From Sphingorhabdus sp. EL138 (lineage in GTDB: Bacteria; Pseudomonadota; Alphaproteobacteria; Sphingomonadales; Sphingomonadaceae): 64,000 nt of DNA. Shown one piece after another: positions 61,655 through 64,000 of the stretch. The DNA is taken from assembly GCF_945862485.1 (NCBI RefSeq), contig NZ_CAMAYF010000001.1, positions 151,401 to 215,400 on the forward strand, given 5' to 3'. The translations under genes were made by a program, and so were the position numbers. Under the pieces are notes generated by a model, which made no database searches, was not told the DNA's origin, and worked only from the letters and a program-made list of their open reading frames with translations. Positions within the stretch are counted from its first letter, which is position 1, and each line of letters opens with the position of its first letter.

Positions 61655-62767
61655 TCAGGCGGGAATGGCTTGACCATTCATCCAAATATGGGTGCAGCCC
61701 AACTCAGCCGCGCTGTCATCCGCATCCAATGCCGCGACCGTCACCCAGCCGTCATGGCGCAATTTTGCACCCGTTGCGGCGTCTGTACCCAGTGGCAGGA
61801 AAAGCCGCCGGACAACGCCTTCTTCGGCCAAATCAACCAAAGGATCGGGATAGAGCGAGAAGCCCGTTGCCGGTTCCGGTGGTCCATCGGCGCGATCAAT
61901 AAAATAGGTCCCGCCGCGTCCCAGCGCCGCGCTGTATCCTTTGGCGAAGATCGTAAAGCCGAACCAGCTTTGATATTCAAAGCCATGCCGCTCGGTTGGA
62001 TCCAGCGTCACATTGGCGCGGCCCGCAATGGTTCCTGCAATCGCTTCCAAGGCGTGGATTCGTGATGCTAACGCCCCGCCAGCATCAATTGCCCGCAATT
62101 TCTCTACCGCTTCTGCAAATGGACCAGTTGCCGCCAGCAGTGGTAAATAGGCATCCGCCCCAAGCGCACTCAGCCCGCCTGCATCCTTCATATCCAGCTC
62201 GGACCGAACGGCATCAATCTTGTCCGCCGCCAAAGGCAGAGCTTTTTCCGCCAGCCGTTCCACAAGATCGGGCAAGGTGAAGTCAATGGTGATGTCTTTG
62301 ACGCCCGCCGCCTCAAGCGCATCAATGGCAACGCCCACAATTTCGCAAGCAGCCGCAACGCTGTCATTGCCAACCAATTCCGCGCCCAATTGGGTCAATT
62401 CCCGTTCGGGACGCAATTGTTTGGCGCGCAGGCGTAATACTTGCCCATGATAAGCCAAACGCAACGGTCGTGGCGTGTCCTTCATGCGCGTCGTCGCAAT
62501 CCGTCCGACCTGCACCGTGATGTCACCGCGCAGCGCCAGCGTGTGGCCCGACACAGGGTCGGTGAAACGCAAATGCTGATTACGGTTGGCATCGCCACTA
62601 TGCTTGGCGAGCACCGATTCAAATTCCGCCATGGCCGGTGCCACACGCGCATAGCCATAGCTTGCCAGCACGTCGATCATCGCCCGCGATACCCGCGCCG
62701 CAACCTCCGCTTGGGGCGGAAGGCGGTCGCGATACCCTTCGGGCAGCAAATTAGGTGGATTATTCAT
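61655..62767 (-). CDS. hisZ: ATP phosphoribosyltransferase regulatory subunit HisZ
   Basis: HisRS-like, non-aminoacylating subunit that, with a short HisG, forms the first enzyme of histidine synthesis. The 370 residues have the class II-type core: LLPEGYRDRLPP, the motif 2-like RFTDPVSGHTLALRGDITVQ with RLAYHGQVLR, and the C-terminal GRGGTYFIDRA. The C-terminal anticodon-binding domain of true HisRS is absent. Start: ATG 62767 with AAAGAG five bases before; a GTG at 62773 is an alternative. No hisG is in the window; it must be elsewhere. It follows serA by 41 bases on the same strand. Confidence 0.9.
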   Translation of the reverse strand: MNNPPNLLPEGYRDRLPPQAEVAARVSRAMIDVLASYGYARVAPAMAEFESVLAKHSGDANRNQHLRFTDPVSGHTLALRGDITVQVGRIATTRMKDTPRPLRLAYHGQVLRLRAKQLRPERELTQLGAELVGNDSVAAACEIVGVAIDALEAAGVKDITIDFTLPDLVERLAEKALPLAADKIDAVRSELDMKDAGGLSALGADAYLPLLAATGPFAEAVEKLRAIDAGGALASRIHALEAIAGTIAGRANVTLDPTERHGFEYQSWFGFTIFAKGYSAALGRGGTYFIDRADGPPEPATGFSLYPDPLVDLAEEGVVRRLFLPLGTDAATGAKLRHDGWVTVAALDADDSAAELGCTHIWMNGQAIPA

Positions 62768-62808
62768 GCGCACTCTTTACCGCAAAAGTCCAAGCGGGGA
62801 AGCCCCGC

Positions 62809-64000
62809 TTAAAACTTCAGCGCCTTCACTGTTTTTACACCGGGCAACGTGCCAAGCTGCTTCAGGACAGCTTCTGGGATCGCCGCGTCCATCGAAAGCA
62901 ACAAGACCGCTTCGCCACCCGCACTGCGACGGCCCAGATGGAAGGTGCCGATGTTCAATCCAGCCTCACCCAAGGTCGTGCCGACACGGCCGATGAAACC
63001 GGGCGCATCTTCGTTGACGATATAGAGCATGTTACCTTCCAGTTCCGCCTCAAGGCTGATGCCGAAAATCTCGACAAGCCGCGCTTCGCTATTGGCGAAC
63101 AACGTGCCTGCAACCGAACGCGGGCCTTGCGCTGTGTTCACGGTAACGCGCACCAATGTGTGATAGGCGCCAGCCTTGTCATGGCGGACTTCGCGTATGT
63201 CAAAGCCACGCTCCTTCGCCAAAAACGGCGCGTTGACCATGTTCACTGCGTCGGAAAAACGCCGCATGAAACCGGCAAGGACAGCAGCCGTAATTGGTTT
63301 AATATTCAGTTCCGCCGCAGCGCCCTCAACCTCAATCGCAATATTGTCGAGATTGTCATGCGCCAATTGGCCAACAAGCGAACCCAATTTTAGTGCAAGG
63401 GTCGTATATGGTTTCAACTTCGGCGCCTCTTCGGCGGACAGGCTTGGCATGTTGAGCGCATTGGTCACGCCGCCATTGACCAGATAATCCGCCATTTGTT
63501 CAGCGACCTGCAACGCCACATTGACCTGCGCCTCATTGGTCGACGCGCCCAAATGCGGGGTGCAGATGAAGTTCGGCGTGCCGAACAAGGGCGATTCCTT
63601 CGCGGGTTCAGTCGCAAAAACATCCAAAGCTGCCCCGGCGACTTGGCCGCTGTCCAATGCCTCTTTCAGCGCCTCTTCGTCGATCAACCCGCCACGTGCA
63701 CAGTTGATGATGCGGACACCCTTTTTGGTCTTCGCAAGGTTTTCTCTCGATAGGACGTTGCGCGTCTGGTCGGTCAGCGGGGTGTGCAAGGTGATGAAAT
63801 CGGCCTTAGCAAGCAAAGTATCAAGGTCAGCCTTTTCTACGCCCATTTCAATCGCGCGATCGGCGGTAAGGAACGGGTCAAAAGCTGCAACTTTCATCCG
63901 TAGGCCCAGTGCGCGGCTCGCGACAATCGATCCGATATTGCCCGCACCGATCAAGCCCAGCGTCTTGCCGGTAACTTCAACGCCCATGAAATCATTTTTC
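62809..64000 (-). CDS. serA: D-3-phosphoglycerate dehydrogenase SerA (partial, 5' end outside)
   Basis: First enzyme of serine synthesis, oxidising 3-phosphoglycerate with NAD. The window holds about the last 396 codons; the frame is open at the right edge, where the coding continues upstream through NDFMGVEVTGKTLGLIG. The NAD motif is GAGNIG, the catalytic arginine region is INCARGGLIDEEAL, and the catalytic His is in TPHLGASTNEAQVN. The ASB domain (RRFSDAVNMVNAPFLAKERG) and an ACT domain (MLYIVNEDAPGFIGRVGTTL) mark the long (type I) form. It precedes hisZ by 41 bases. Confidence 0.94.
   Translation of the reverse strand, partial: KNDFMGVEVTGKTLGLIGAGNIGSIVASRALGLRMKVAAFDPFLTADRAIEMGVEKADLDTLLAKADFITLHTPLTDQTRNVLSRENLAKTKKGVRIINCARGGLIDEEALKEALDSGQVAGAALDVFATEPAKESPLFGTPNFICTPHLGASTNEAQVNVALQVAEQMADYLVNGGVTNALNMPSLSAEEAPKLKPYTTLALKLGSLVGQLAHDNLDNIAIEVEGAAAELNIKPITAAVLAGFMRRFSDAVNMVNAPFLAKERGFDIREVRHDKAGAYHTLVRVTVNTAQGPRSVAGTLFANSEARLVEIFGISLEAELEGNMLYIVNEDAPGFIGRVGTTLGEAGLNIGTFHLGRRSAGGEAVLLLSMDAAIPEAVLKQLGTLPGVKTVKALKF

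Overview
The window looks like a chromosomal segment of an alphaproteobacterium of the order Sphingomonadales (Sphingopyxis/Sphingorhabdus-like). This is inferred from moderately high GC, a very large NAD-type glutamate dehydrogenase, a HisZ-type histidine regulatory subunit, a DUF3297 protein, spinster-type MFS transporters, and palindromic repeats built on CCTGAACTTGTTTCAGG. Genes are closely packed and often meet or overlap by 4 bp. I see no rRNA, tRNA, CRISPR array, phage, transposase or integrase. Most of the window is ordinary core genome.

Layout. 1-9 kb: the 3' part of an FtsX-like permease, a bile-acid-symporter-like carrier, the ribosome-associated GTPase TypA, a YhiN-type flavoprotein, a DUF3297 protein, a serine-hydrolase lipoprotein, a small membrane protein, a DUF7010-like membrane protein and the tRNA thiolase MnmA. 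9.3-13.8 kb: an RND efflux adaptor/pump pair, followed by a large inverted repeat. 13.8-18.2 kb: a DUF445 protein, a nucleoside phosphorylase/nucleosidase, a 5'-truncated PHA-depolymerase-like gene, and a response regulator with a degenerate EAL-domain partner behind a near-consensus promoter. 18.2-31 kb: an ABC-F ATPase, LepA, and rpoB-rpoC with their own promoter and terminator. 31-38.6 kb: the remnant of a TonB-dependent receptor, a lipoprotein, GalU, MsrA, a second RND adaptor/pump pair and a Sua5-type tRNA t6A enzyme. 38.6-49 kb: an acyl-CoA dehydrogenase coupled to a DUF815 ATPase, a sorbosone-dehydrogenase-like enzyme, PutA, a phytase-like esterase, ribosomal protein L28, TadA and a dienelactone hydrolase. 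48.7-51.6 kb: a LytS/LytTR two-component system, an HD-domain protein and a 41-residue basic protein. 51.8-64 kb: the large glutamate dehydrogenase divergent from a dicarboxylate/glutamate symporter, a methyltransferase, an MFS transporter, and serA-hisZ-purA.

How genes may work together. PutA (proline to glutamate), the large glutamate dehydrogenase (glutamate to 2-oxoglutarate) and the DAACS symporter form a proline/glutamate catabolic theme. TypA, LepA, MnmA, TadA, the Sua5-type enzyme, L28 and ABC-F are translation factors scattered through the window. The two RND pumps are independent, and the second is tightly followed by msrA.

No clearly new multi-gene system is visible. The best candidates for follow-up are the response regulator/degenerate-EAL pair (16.6-18.2 kb) with an inverted repeat over its promoter, the gutted TonB receptor behind rpoC, the repeat family at 13.7 and 51.7 kb, and the hairpin in the putA leader region.
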